Source of the DNA: Chlorobiota bacterium
GTDB lineage: Bacteria > Bacteroidota > Bacteroidia > Bacteroidales > VadinHA17
Assembly (NCBI GenBank): GCA_013152085.1
Contig: JAADHC010000019.1
Span: 1-64,000, forward strand
Length of the DNA stretch: 64,000 nt
Direction: 5' to 3'
Every line of letters starts with the position of its first letter. Within the stretch, counting starts at the first letter, position 1. The position numbers and the translations under genes are program-made. Positions 16,225 through 24,260 of the stretch are shown here, piece by piece. The notes under the pieces are model-generated. The model did no database searches. It saw only the letters and a program-made list of their open reading frames with translations, and was not told where the DNA came from.

Positions 16225-18084
16225 TTATCGATGCAGGATGACAATTTTCGACTGAAACAATCTTTGGTTCCCGTTTGAAAGCGTCATCAGATAAATACCG
16301 TCCGGGAGGCCGGTAACATTTAAAGGATCCCCGGCAAAGAAAGAAGTCAGTGCAATTTTGCCGGTCAGGCTGAAAAGGGTTATTCTGAGGTTCCCCCTGG
16401 TGATGTTTTCCCTGTCAGGCCGAATCCGGATATAACGATCTGCGGGATTCGGATAAACAACCCAGTTTTGCTGAGCAAAAGACTGGTAAGGGATTTTTAC
16501 TACGAGGTTACTCCCGAAAACAGGACGGATCATAATGGTCCCCGGAATAGATGATTCTCCCCATTGGCCGGCATTTTGAATGTATGCACGGTTGTGGTGG
16601 TCGAGATTCAGATCAAAACCGACATTCAGGAATGTGGAGGTTACCTGTTCCCAGCCGATATAAAATTTACCTTCAGCGATCAGGATAGTATCCAGTGGAA
16701 AAGTAACAAACCCTGCATTCCCTCCGGATAATACGGGAATTTCGCCTTCCTGTTTGTATAAGACGGCTCCGGGAATACCTGCACTGTCGTTCCAGACCAT
16801 CAGGTTAAAGTACACCAGGTTGGCATCGTCTTTCGAATGGTTAAACCAGATCCTGACGGCCTGCAGCGTATCCGGTATATATGCGTAAAACTGATAAGCC
16901 AATGATGCATGTTCGTTCCCATTACCATTCAGCCCGTATCCGGCTTCGGCAGAACCGTCATCATAAGCAAACTCCTTTCCGAAAACCTGATGACGTATGA
17001 TGGTATCATTGATCTTGGGATCAAAAGCGTCTGTGATAAGGAAGCTTTTCAGTTCAAACAGGGCAGAATCTGTTCCCGGGGTGTTAAAAGTGTAGATCAG
17101 CGGGGCTTTATAAGTAATTGTACTGTCGGCAGGAGCATTCGAAGCCCCTCCTGTAAAACTGTGTACGGTTTGCCCGGTATAAAGGTTAGTGATCCTGAAT
17201 TCACGTGTGACATTGCGGATGATGGAATCATTATTGCGATAGGTGATGGGGAAAAAACTTCCCATTTCAGAGAGGAAAGTGGCTCTGAAGTGTTTCCAGG
17301 GCATCGCTTCGTATGTTTTAAGTAACGAATGCAATGGTTGGGTAAAAGCTACATCCCGTGGCAATGTATCCGAAGCAAACCTGTTTTTGTCCAGAAAAAC
17401 ATAATCAATATTCCAGTGGTCACAGTTTGCTACAGCACCCGGATCGGCATCATTACGTGTAAGACTGGCAAAATTGACAAAACGAAACCGGAATCCTTTA
17501 TGTAGGAACGCGGTATCATTAACAGGAAGGATCACTTCTTTAAATGGTGTTAAAGTTTCTCCGTGATGGTGCCAAACTGTATCCCAGTGTTGCTGCAGGG
17601 GAGCATAAAAAAGAAGAACCAGGGAATCTCCCTCTTCAGGCGGATCAGCGATGCCCTGTGGTTGATAAAAAAAACTGAAGAATATCCCATCTTCCGGAAC
17701 ATAGTCAAGATCAATGGGCAGGGAAGTCAGGTGGTCGGCTTCGAAAGTCAGTGTTGATGCATTGGTATAAATGGCTCCGGTCTCATCAATAGCATCTAGC
17801 GTAGCAACCCCTATGGATACCGGATCAATGCCATAGGAAAAATTCACATATGCTTGTTTGTCTGTCCATAACGCCGGATTAGGGAAAATAGTATTGCGTG
17901 AAAAATCATCAAAAAATGGCAACGGTAGTGTGTCGCCGGCAGTAAGTGATTTGTTATGGTCCAACTGATACCAGGCTTTACGGACTACCGGGTTTTCTCC
18001 GGGGAATCGTAGTTCTTCCTGCCCGTTGACTAATGCCGAAGTCAGGAAGAGAAATCCCCACAGAATATTTCCTGCAATCTTCAT
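16225..18084 (-). CDS. Secreted protein with T9SS type A sorting domain
   Basis: 619 residues: an N-terminal signal peptide ending near VNGQE, a long beta-rich extracellular region without a recognisable enzymatic domain, and a C-terminal T9SS sorting domain (VVYPNPADRYIRI, then ITLFSLTGKIAL, and LPDGIYLMTLSNG near the end). The protein is expected to cross the outer membrane through T9SS and be attached to the surface or released. Its start is one base after the PASTA gene stop, so the two are co-transcribed. What it binds or does is unknown. Confidence 0.85.
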   Translation of the reverse strand: MKIAGNILWGFLFLTSALVNGQEELRFPGENPVVRKAWYQLDHNKSLTAGDTLPLPFFDDFSRNTIFPNPALWTDKQAYVNFSYGIDPVSIGVATLDAIDETGAIYTNASTLTFEADHLTSLPIDLDYVPEDGIFFSFFYQPQGIADPPEEGDSLVLLFYAPLQQHWDTVWHHHGETLTPFKEVILPVNDTAFLHKGFRFRFVNFASLTRNDADPGAVANCDHWNIDYVFLDKNRFASDTLPRDVAFTQPLHSLLKTYEAMPWKHFRATFLSEMGSFFPITYRNNDSIIRNVTREFRITNLYTGQTVHSFTGGASNAPADSTITYKAPLIYTFNTPGTDSALFELKSFLITDAFDPKINDTIIRHQVFGKEFAYDDGSAEAGYGLNGNGNEHASLAYQFYAYIPDTLQAVRIWFNHSKDDANLVYFNLMVWNDSAGIPGAVLYKQEGEIPVLSGGNAGFVTFPLDTILIAEGKFYIGWEQVTSTFLNVGFDLNLDHHNRAYIQNAGQWGESSIPGTIMIRPVFGSNLVVKIPYQSFAQQNWVVYPNPADRYIRIRPDRENITRGNLRITLFSLTGKIALTSFFAGDPLNVTGLPDGIYLMTLSNGNQRLFQSKIVILHR

Positions 18085-18085
18085 A

Positions 18086-18907
18086 TCAGGGAAGCGGGTC
18101 TAAGGATGGGTTGAGTGTGTCTACAGGAAGCTTGGTTGAATCAATGGTTAACCACAGATACAATGGCGTCCCAACCGGAACACGGGAATTCGGACTGTAT
18201 TCGGGAATTTGTTTCCAGATAAAAGCCAATGCCGAATCATCAGTTGTAGTAACCGTCTCGTCATAGACTACCGCTCCCACGTTCAATGCATTGCTAATAA
18301 TTTCTTGCTCGGCCTGGGCAAAGGATAAACCGGTAAAATCAGGTAAAGGAGTTTTCTCATTTGTTAAACCTTTGCCGAGGACAAGATCAATGATTGATCC
18401 CTTTTCTGCAGAATCTCCGGGCTGAATCTCTTTGCCACGGTAAAATTGTTTTAATACGTTGTTGATAGCCAGGTCGGGTACATACTTTAATTCTCCCAGT
18501 CGAAATCCGTTGGTTTCAAGCATTGCCTTAGCCTGCCGTAATGAATAACCAACAACATTCGGAACAGGTAAAATTTCAGGCTCCATGGCATTTACCGTAA
18601 GAAAAATCTTTCTGCCCTTTTTTACCTTTTTCCCCGGATGTGGCAATTGATCAACAATATGGCCCGGTACTACTTCGTGGGTATATACGGAATCCTGTAC
18701 CACCAGTTCAAATCTGTTCCTGGAAGAAAGCTGTCCGGCATCTTCAAGGCTAAGCCCGTAAAAATCCGGCACGGATTTTTGCTGGCCGTGACGGGTGTAG
18801 ATCATAAGGCCAATCCAAACCAGAAACAATATTATTGCTGTCAGTAGCACTGCCAGAAAAAGGTTTTTCCAGAAAACCCGGGTCAGCAAAAACTTTCCGA
18901 AGCTCAT
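18086..18907 (-). CDS. Membrane-anchored triple-PASTA protein
   Basis: 273 residues with a short cytoplasmic start, one transmembrane helix (about residues 15-37) and three PASTA repeats, at about 41-108, 112-180 and 183-255, each with the VPxxxGxSxxxA pattern (for example VPNVVGYSLRQAKAML). PASTA domains generally contact peptidoglycan or its precursors. No kinase or transpeptidase domain is present, unlike the better-known PASTA proteins. It heads a unit with the T9SS cargo protein and RluD, close to ddl, which suggests a cell-wall sensing or scaffold role (inference). Confidence 0.88.
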   Translation of the reverse strand: MSFGKFLLTRVFWKNLFLAVLLTAIILFLVWIGLMIYTRHGQQKSVPDFYGLSLEDAGQLSSRNRFELVVQDSVYTHEVVPGHIVDQLPHPGKKVKKGRKIFLTVNAMEPEILPVPNVVGYSLRQAKAMLETNGFRLGELKYVPDLAINNVLKQFYRGKEIQPGDSAEKGSIIDLVLGKGLTNEKTPLPDFTGLSFAQAEQEIISNALNVGAVVYDETVTTTDDSALAFIWKQIPEYSPNSRVPVGTPLYLWLTIDSTKLPVDTLNPSLDPLP

Positions 18908-18942
18908 GCCAGAATCTGTTTAATATGATTAAAACGTACCGA

Positions 18943-18950
18943 CAAAGATA
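18943..18950 (-). promoter_or_regulatory. Bacteroidota -7 element (TATCTTTG) of the PASTA-T9SS-rluD unit
   Basis: Perfect TAnnTTTG on the minus strand, 35 bases before the PASTA ATG and directly beside an 18-bp palindrome. Confidence 0.6.
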
Positions 18951-18951
18951 A

Positions 18952-18969
18952 AATTATCCATGGATAATT
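18952..18969. promoter_or_regulatory. Perfect 18-bp palindrome, candidate operator
   Basis: AATTATCCATGGATAATT is fully self-complementary. It sits one base upstream of the -7 element, between the -7 and -33 positions of the PASTA operon promoter, where a regulator would block or assist RNA polymerase. Confidence 0.5.
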
Positions 18970-19020
18970 GTTCGGGCAGCATACAGGTTGGTCCCGGCAG
19001 TACGATCCTGGCTGAGAAGG

Positions 19021-19085
19021 AAGAATGAATCCTGCGAGCGCATTCACAACCGCTTGTGGCGGCGAGTAGATTCAATCATTTCCCT
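19021..19085. repeat. Imperfect stem-loop, possible dispersed intergenic repeat
   Basis: GAATCCTGCGA and a nearby TTGTGGC...GGCGAG arrangement recur at 60986-61048. Inside, CACAA and TTGTG form a small hairpin, and the flanks are roughly inverted. No gene is seen in the rest of 18970-19183. Confidence 0.35.
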
Positions 19086-19183
19086 CAGCGCCCGGGAGGC
19101 GTAATACAAATCCAATGAAATCTATTAAAAGAGGCTTATAAAGAGTATGGTACCCAAAAAAGAAAGAGCAGGTCTCCCAATGG

Positions 19184-19342
19184 TTAATATTTATGCCTTG
19201 GCTCGTCAGAAACGGAGAGTTTTTTCCTGCCTTTTGCTCTGCGCCGTGCAAGAACTTTTCTGCCACTGACGGAAGCCATACGCTCCCGGAATCCGTGTTT
19301 GTTTTTTCTTTTCCTTCTCGAAGGCTGAAATGTACGCTTCAT
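19184..19342 (-). CDS. rpmH: 50S ribosomal protein L34
   Basis: A 52-residue protein too short for the ORF track, found by translating the minus strand. It begins [18 protein letters not shown], continues with [23 protein letters not shown] and ends PRHKY; this is the full universal L34 pattern. It is a structural protein of the large subunit. The ORFs listed at 19072-19266 and 19206-19388 on the same strand are shadows in other frames. rpmH lies apart from rnpA and dnaA here. A TACTTTTG promoter element is 24 bases upstream. Confidence 0.97.
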   Translation of the reverse strand: MKRTFQPSRRKRKNKHGFRERMASVSGRKVLARRRAKGRKKLSVSDEPRHKY

Positions 19343-19366
19343 GACTCATGCTTTTTAAACAGGTTG

Positions 19367-19374
19367 CAAAAGTA
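19367..19374 (-). promoter_or_regulatory. Bacteroidota -7 element (TACTTTTG) for rpmH
   Basis: Perfect TAnnTTTG on the minus strand, 24 bases upstream of the L34 ATG. Confidence 0.55.
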
Positions 19375-19400
19375 ATGTTTTTTTCCATCTATAAAAAAAA

Positions 19401-20054
19401 TCATCTTTCTTTTATCCATTTTCCTGCCGGGCAGTATATAATTTTTTTTGTTCCGAAATAAGTGCCTGAGAAGTAATCCGATAGAGAAATTATTTTAACA
19501 GGGCACGGCATTTTTCTGACCTCCGGTTCCACATCCCCGCCTTTAAGATAAATGATTCCGTTGCCGGATGGCCTGGCAGGAGTAACCATAAGGTTATGCC
19601 TGACCATCCGGACAAAATCCCGGAACCGGGTTATACCCCTGCCAAGAACATAGTTATATAGCAGATGGTGTTCCTCGACAGCGGTTTGTTCGACCGTGAC
19701 GTTTTTTAATGCCAGTTTGTGCGCCATCTCCCGGACAGTTTTGATCTTTTTCCCGGTCCTGTCAATTAAGTGAAAGAGTGTATCCGGCCAGAAAACAGCC
19801 AACGGAAGACCCGGTAATCCACCGCCGGTACCTACATCCAGCACTTTTTCCCCCGGATTGAATGCGATAAATTTTGCAGGTGCCAGTGAATAAAGTATAT
19901 GGTGCTCGTAAACATGATCGATATCCTTTCTTGAGATCAGGTTGATCCGGGTGTTCCATTCCCTGAGCAATTGTCCCAGGGTATTGAGTTGGTTGATCTG
20001 GAAAGTTGAAAGCTCAGGGAAAAACTGCACCACCTGGGTAATGTCCCCGGTCAT
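19401..20054 (-). CDS. rsmG: 16S rRNA (guanine527-N7)-methyltransferase
   Basis: 217 residues. NLISRKDIDHVYEHHILYSLA and VLDVGTGGGLPGLPLAVFWP, the SAM motif, are the RsmG/GidB signature, followed by DRTGKKIKTV. It methylates N7 of G527 of 16S rRNA. It is last in a minus-strand unit, GT2 - sigma factor - rsmG, with only two bases between the sigma stop and the rsmG ATG. Confidence 0.95.
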   Translation of the reverse strand: MTGDITQVVQFFPELSTFQINQLNTLGQLLREWNTRINLISRKDIDHVYEHHILYSLAPAKFIAFNPGEKVLDVGTGGGLPGLPLAVFWPDTLFHLIDRTGKKIKTVREMAHKLALKNVTVEQTAVEEHHLLYNYVLGRGITRFRDFVRMVRHNLMVTPARPSGNGIIYLKGGDVEPEVRKMPCPVKIISLSDYFSGTYFGTKKIIYCPAGKWIKER

Positions 20055-20056
20055 GG

Positions 20057-20656
20057 TTAAATATTTTTATGTGATTTCTTCAGAATGTTGTACAATAGTT
20101 CTTTTGCCCTGAATAACTGTGCTTTGACTGTTCCGAGTGGCAGATCCAGTTCGCTGGCAATCTCTTCATACGAATACTCCCTGAAATACCTTAGTTCAAT
20201 GAGTCTTTTGTAACGGGGTTTGAGCTGATCCACTACTTCACGCATCAGCACGGCCTTCTGGTCTTTAATCATGTTTTCCTCAGGATCAGGCCCGTCAAAT
20301 TGTATGGTATGTGAAACCTGTTCCCGGTTATTGTCATCCTGATCAAGGGAGATAAGGGTCGCTTTTTGCTTACGGATATGGTCGATACAATTGTTGGTGG
20401 CAATTTTAAAAAGCCAGGTACTGAAGGCAAAGTTAGGAGTATATTGATCCAGATTCTTGAAGGCTTTTCCAAAGGCCTCAATGGTAAGATCTTCGGCATC
20501 CACAGGCGAATTAACCATCTTTAGTAACATATAATAAATGGCATCCCGGTAGCGTTTCATAAGTTCTGAATAGGCATGTTCGCTGCCATCCAGTGCTTTT
20601 TGTACCAATCCCAGGTCAAATCTTGCTTTCTCCGACAGGTTTTCATTTATTTCCAT
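20057..20656 (-). CDS. RNA polymerase sigma factor, sigma-70/ECF type
   Basis: 199 residues. Region 2 is seen as YSELMKRYRDAIYYMLLKMVNSPVDAEDLTIEAFGKAFKNLDQY with FSTWLFKIATNNCIDHIRK; region 4 as LKPRYKRLIELRYFREYSYEEIASELDLPLGTVKAQLFRAKELL, a helix-turn-helix. Regions 1 and 3 are lacking, as in ECF sigma factors. No anti-sigma gene adjoins, so control is not evident. Its start overlaps the end of the GT2 gene by 10 bases, and rsmG follows after two bases. Confidence 0.93.
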   Translation of the reverse strand: MEINENLSEKARFDLGLVQKALDGSEHAYSELMKRYRDAIYYMLLKMVNSPVDAEDLTIEAFGKAFKNLDQYTPNFAFSTWLFKIATNNCIDHIRKQKATLISLDQDDNNREQVSHTIQFDGPDPEENMIKDQKAVLMREVVDQLKPRYKRLIELRYFREYSYEEIASELDLPLGTVKAQLFRAKELLYNILKKSHKNI

Positions 20657-21783
20657 ATGACCGGTTTGGTTGAAAAAAGATTGGACATCCAGATTCCCAG
20701 ATACAGGAAAGGTGAAAGGATATCATAAAGTAACGAAGATAATAATAATTGTTTTTCCTGCAAACGCTTGCCTGAACGGTGAAATACTACGAGCATTATG
20801 ACCCAGCGAAGGGCCAGTGCTCCCCCGGCTATGATCCGGCCTGAAAAAGGAAGCGTGGATATGAACAGGATGCATGCCAATATAGAGAAGTAAAACAATA
20901 TCCTGGAGATTAACTCTCCGCCTGTCATCAGAAGCGATCCCGTTCTGTAATGTCCGCCAGTTGTAATGTGTCGACGTTTTTTTCTGAACCATTCTCTCCA
21001 GGTATGCGGAGGCTCTGTAAGTGTACGGGCTTCAGGGTCTGTTTCAACATGTGTGTTTTTCCCGGTGGCCATGGCATTTACAATCAGGTCATCATCGCCG
21101 GACAGGAGCGAAGCATGTTGCCCGAATCCTTTGTTTTCAAAAAATGCCGTTTTACGATATGCCATATTGCGGCCGACACCCATATAGGGTTTTCCCGACA
21201 GGGCAAATCCAAGATACTGTAAGGCAATAAAAAAAGTGTCGTAACGAACATAATTATTTAACAACCCGGGTTTTGTTTTAATGCCACCGTAACCGAGAAT
21301 AAAGGTGGTTTTTCGGGTGAAATTTCGCGCCATTTTACGTATCCATTTCTTTGATACCGGTGTGCAATCTGCATCCGTAAATAACAGGTACTCGCTTTTG
21401 GCAGCCTTAATCCCGACCAGAACGGCAAGTTTCTTCCCATGTGTGAATTTTTCATCTTTTCGTATGGTTGTGTACCGTAGATGTGGAAATTTTCCGGAAT
21501 AATGTTTCAGAATCTCTTCGGAATGATCCGTTGATGCATCGTTGACAACAATGACTTCGTAGTCCGGATAATCCTGCTGAAGTATTTGAGGCAGATTCCT
21601 TTCAAGATTCAGTGCTTCGTCCCGGGCACAGATAATGACCGAAACAGGAGGTGTGGAACCTTTGCGGGAAGATAATTTTATGCACCCGACTTTTCTGTAT
21701 ATAAAGAGATAATATACAACCTGTATAATAAATGTAAATAACAGTGTAAATAAAATCAAATATTGGCCGAGGGTAATATCCAT
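20647..21783 (-). CDS. Membrane-bound family 2 glycosyltransferase
   Basis: 378 residues: an N-terminal membrane helix, a GT-A domain with VSVIICARDEALNLERNLP, VIVVNDASTDHSEEIL and LLFTDADCTPVSKKWI (DxD-type metal site), GGDDDLIVNAM, and two or three C-terminal helices. It probably transfers a sugar from a nucleotide donor at the inner membrane; acceptor unknown. It heads the unit with the sigma factor and rsmG, overlapping the sigma start by 10 bases. Confidence 0.88.
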   Translation of the reverse strand: MDITLGQYLILFTLLFTFIIQVVYYLFIYRKVGCIKLSSRKGSTPPVSVIICARDEALNLERNLPQILQQDYPDYEVIVVNDASTDHSEEILKHYSGKFPHLRYTTIRKDEKFTHGKKLAVLVGIKAAKSEYLLFTDADCTPVSKKWIRKMARNFTRKTTFILGYGGIKTKPGLLNNYVRYDTFFIALQYLGFALSGKPYMGVGRNMAYRKTAFFENKGFGQHASLLSGDDDLIVNAMATGKNTHVETDPEARTLTEPPHTWREWFRKKRRHITTGGHYRTGSLLMTGGELISRILFYFSILACILFISTLPFSGRIIAGGALALRWVIMLVVFHRSGKRLQEKQLLLSSLLYDILSPFLYLGIWMSNLFSTKPVIWK

Positions 21784-21892
21784 GAGATAAAAATTGCGGC
21801 AATTTTATTAAAGTTTTATTGCTTGTCCAAACATTATGCCATAAAGTTCTTTCAATCTTATGTGATCATTATCTTTACGCAAAATTCCTTTT

Positions 21893-23023
21893 ATGTCATT
21901 TACGCTTCATGCCAGGGACAAAAAGAGTGAGGCGAGGGCCGGTATACTTGAAACATCACACGGCCCCATCGAAACCCCTGTTTTTATGCCTGTAGGTACG
22001 GCCGGAACCGTGAAAGCCGTCCCACAACAGTTATTGAAAGATATTATCAACGCACCTGTTATCCTGGGGAATACTTATCATTTGTATCTCAGGCCGGGAA
22101 CTGAGGTATTACGTGCTGCCGGAGGATTGCACAGGTTTATAAACTGGGATCGGAATATTCTTACTGACAGCGGTGGATATCAGGTTTTTTCTTTGTCTGA
22201 TATCCGTCATATTGAAGAAAAAGGCGTTTGGTTTCATTCCCATATTGATGGTTCAAAACATTTTTTTACACCTGAAAATGTTGTAGAAATACAACGGGTT
22301 ATTGGTGCGGATATCATGATGGCATTGGATGAATGTACTGCATTCCCTGCAAATTACAGCGATGCCAGGATATCGATGGAACTGACACACCGCTGGCTTG
22401 AAAGAGGCTGGAAAAAGTTTACGGAAACAAAACCGGAATATAACCACGGACAGTTATATTTTCCTATCGTTCAGGGCAGCGTGTTTCCTGAACTGCGAAA
22501 AAATGCTGCAGAAGAAGTAAAAAAATATGATGCTGCCGGTTATGCTATCGGGGGGTTGTCTGTGGGAGAGCCTGAACAGGAAATGTACCACATGATAGAA
22601 GTGGTCAATGCAATTCTTCCGGATGATAAACCCCGGTACCTGATGGGTGTGGGAACCCCGGTGAATATTCTGGAATCCATCGCCCGCGGGGTGGATATGT
22701 TCGATTGTGTCATGCCTACCCGTAATGGACGAAATGGTATGCTCTTCACAAGCCGGGGCATCCTGAACATTAGAAACCGCAAATGGCACAATGATTTCTC
22801 ACCTATCGATCCCGAGGGTACTTCCGTGTACAGTACGGATTATTCTAAAGCATATCTTCGACATCTGTTCCGTTCAAAAGAGATCCTGGGACCAATTGTT
22901 GCTTCCGTTCACAATTTAAGTTTCTATCTTTGGTTAATGAATAATGCACGTGAAAAAATTATCAATGGAGATTTCTCCGATTGGATGAAAACAGCAACTC
23001 AAAAGTTCGGAAAACGACTCTGA
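21893..23023 (+). CDS. tgt: Queuine/preQ1 tRNA-ribosyltransferase
   Basis: 376 residues, family length. ETPVFMPVGTAGTVKAV, LGNTYHLYLRPG, LTDSGGYQVFSLS (catalytic aspartate), GGLSVGEPEQEM and MPTRNGRNG are in the expected order. It exchanges guanine 34 for preQ1 in tRNAs with GUN anticodons. Two of the four zinc-ligand cysteines seen in many bacterial Tgt enzymes are not evident in the C-terminal region, where the usual CxCxxC segment appears as SVYSTDYSKAYLRHL; this deserves checking. It overlaps the next gene by one base (TGATG). Confidence 0.93.
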   Translation: MSFTLHARDKKSEARAGILETSHGPIETPVFMPVGTAGTVKAVPQQLLKDIINAPVILGNTYHLYLRPGTEVLRAAGGLHRFINWDRNILTDSGGYQVFSLSDIRHIEEKGVWFHSHIDGSKHFFTPENVVEIQRVIGADIMMALDECTAFPANYSDARISMELTHRWLERGWKKFTETKPEYNHGQLYFPIVQGSVFPELRKNAAEEVKKYDAAGYAIGGLSVGEPEQEMYHMIEVVNAILPDDKPRYLMGVGTPVNILESIARGVDMFDCVMPTRNGRNGMLFTSRGILNIRNRKWHNDFSPIDPEGTSVYSTDYSKAYLRHLFRSKEILGPIVASVHNLSFYLWLMNNAREKIINGDFSDWMKTATQKFGKRL

Positions 23024-24114
23024 TGAAAGTTACGCTCATAGATAAATACTTAGTAAAGAAATTTTTAGGGACTTTTCTCTTTGCAATTCTCATGATTGTC
23101 AGCATTGCCGTTGTTTTCGATTTGAGTGAAAAACTTGACAATTTCATTGAAAAGCAAGCTCCATTCAAAGCCATTGTCTTTGATTATTATCTGAATTTTA
23201 TTCCCTATTTTGCCGTACTTTTCAGCTCCCTGTTTACCTTCATCAGTGTCATTTATTTTACCGCAAAACTGGCGTATAATTCCGAAATCACTGCCATGTT
23301 AAGCAATGGGATCAGTATTTACCGCTTGTTAATTCCTTATATGGTTGCCGCATTCATCATTGCGTTGTCATCATTTCTGGTGAATAATTTTATTCTTCCA
23401 CATGCCAACCGGAAAAGACTGGACTTTGAAGAAGTATATTATCACGGGTACCGTCAGAATGTAACCGATATCAATATCCACCGGCAGGTCAGGCCAAACA
23501 TCTATATTTACATGGAGACCTATAGTACCATCAGTAACCTTGGCAGGAAGTTTTCGATGGAACAGTTTGATGATCAGGGACGACTGAAATCAAAGCTTAT
23601 TGCAGATTTTGCCAGATGGGACACTACCGTAAACAAGTGGAACGTAAGAAATTATTATATCCGGACCATTGATGACAGCCTCCATGAGCATATTGAAACA
23701 GGGCGGAGACTGGATACTACTTTATATGTTACCCCGGATGATTTTGGCCGGCGTGAAAATATTGTGGAAACCATGAACCTGGGTGAATTAAAGCGATTTG
23801 TGGCCGAACAGCGTCTCCAGGGGGCTGATAATATTGAAGTTTATGAAATTGCACTCTATAACAGATATTCCAATGCTTTTTCTGCTTTTATCCTGACATT
23901 GATCGGCTTTTCCCTGAGCGTGAGGAGAATGAAAGGAGGGATTGGCGTTCAGATAGGTTTCGGGATTGCCCTGAGTTTTGCCTATATTATTTTTATGCAA
24001 TTTTCCGCCCAGTTTGCGATTGGCGGAAATATTAATCCCCTGCTGGCATCATGGATCCCTAATATTATTTTTTCTTTTGTGGCTCTGGGGGTTTTTGTAA
24101 TCGTTCCCAAATAG
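23023..24114 (+). CDS. LptF/LptG-family (YjgP/YjgQ) permease
   Basis: 363 residues from the ATG that shares its A with the tgt stop (TGATG); the ORF-track start 14 codons earlier lies inside tgt. Three N-terminal helices, a long periplasmic beta-rich domain (about residues 125-260) and three C-terminal helices give the LptF/G layout. With a partner permease and LptB it would extract lipopolysaccharide from the inner membrane. Adjacency of tgt and a YjgP/Q gene is common in Bacteroidota. Whether it plays the F or G part cannot be told. Confidence 0.9.
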   Translation: MKVTLIDKYLVKKFLGTFLFAILMIVSIAVVFDLSEKLDNFIEKQAPFKAIVFDYYLNFIPYFAVLFSSLFTFISVIYFTAKLAYNSEITAMLSNGISIYRLLIPYMVAAFIIALSSFLVNNFILPHANRKRLDFEEVYYHGYRQNVTDINIHRQVRPNIYIYMETYSTISNLGRKFSMEQFDDQGRLKSKLIADFARWDTTVNKWNVRNYYIRTIDDSLHEHIETGRRLDTTLYVTPDDFGRRENIVETMNLGELKRFVAEQRLQGADNIEVYEIALYNRYSNAFSAFILTLIGFSLSVRRMKGGIGVQIGFGIALSFAYIIFMQFSAQFAIGGNINPLLASWIPNIIFSFVALGVFVIVPK

Positions 24115-24126
24115 ATAAAAAACGGT

Positions 24127-24170
24127 AAATCAGTATATTACCTGATTTTAAGAAGATTCCCCTCTTAAAA
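24127..24170 (+). terminator. Two overlapping hairpins after the LptF/G gene
   Basis: AAATCAG/CTGATTT (24127-24133/24142-24148) and TTTTAAGA/TCTTAAAA (24146-24153/24163-24170) share three bases, so only one can form fully at a time. They may act as a weak terminator. Confidence 0.35.
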
Positions 24171-24260
24171 TAATGAGATAAATCTTTTTTTTAGTTCGGT
24201 GGATTTTGTAATGTTGCAGAACATAACTTGCAGATTCTTTATGATGAAAATGTTACACAA

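Noticed and set aside
16221-16244. Overlap of rluD with the T9SS gene
   Set aside because: It exists only with a TTG start; the ATG at 16220 removes the overlap.
19072-19388. Minus- and plus-strand ORFs of about 60 codons around rpmH
   Set aside because: All are other frames of the true L34 gene at 19184-19342.
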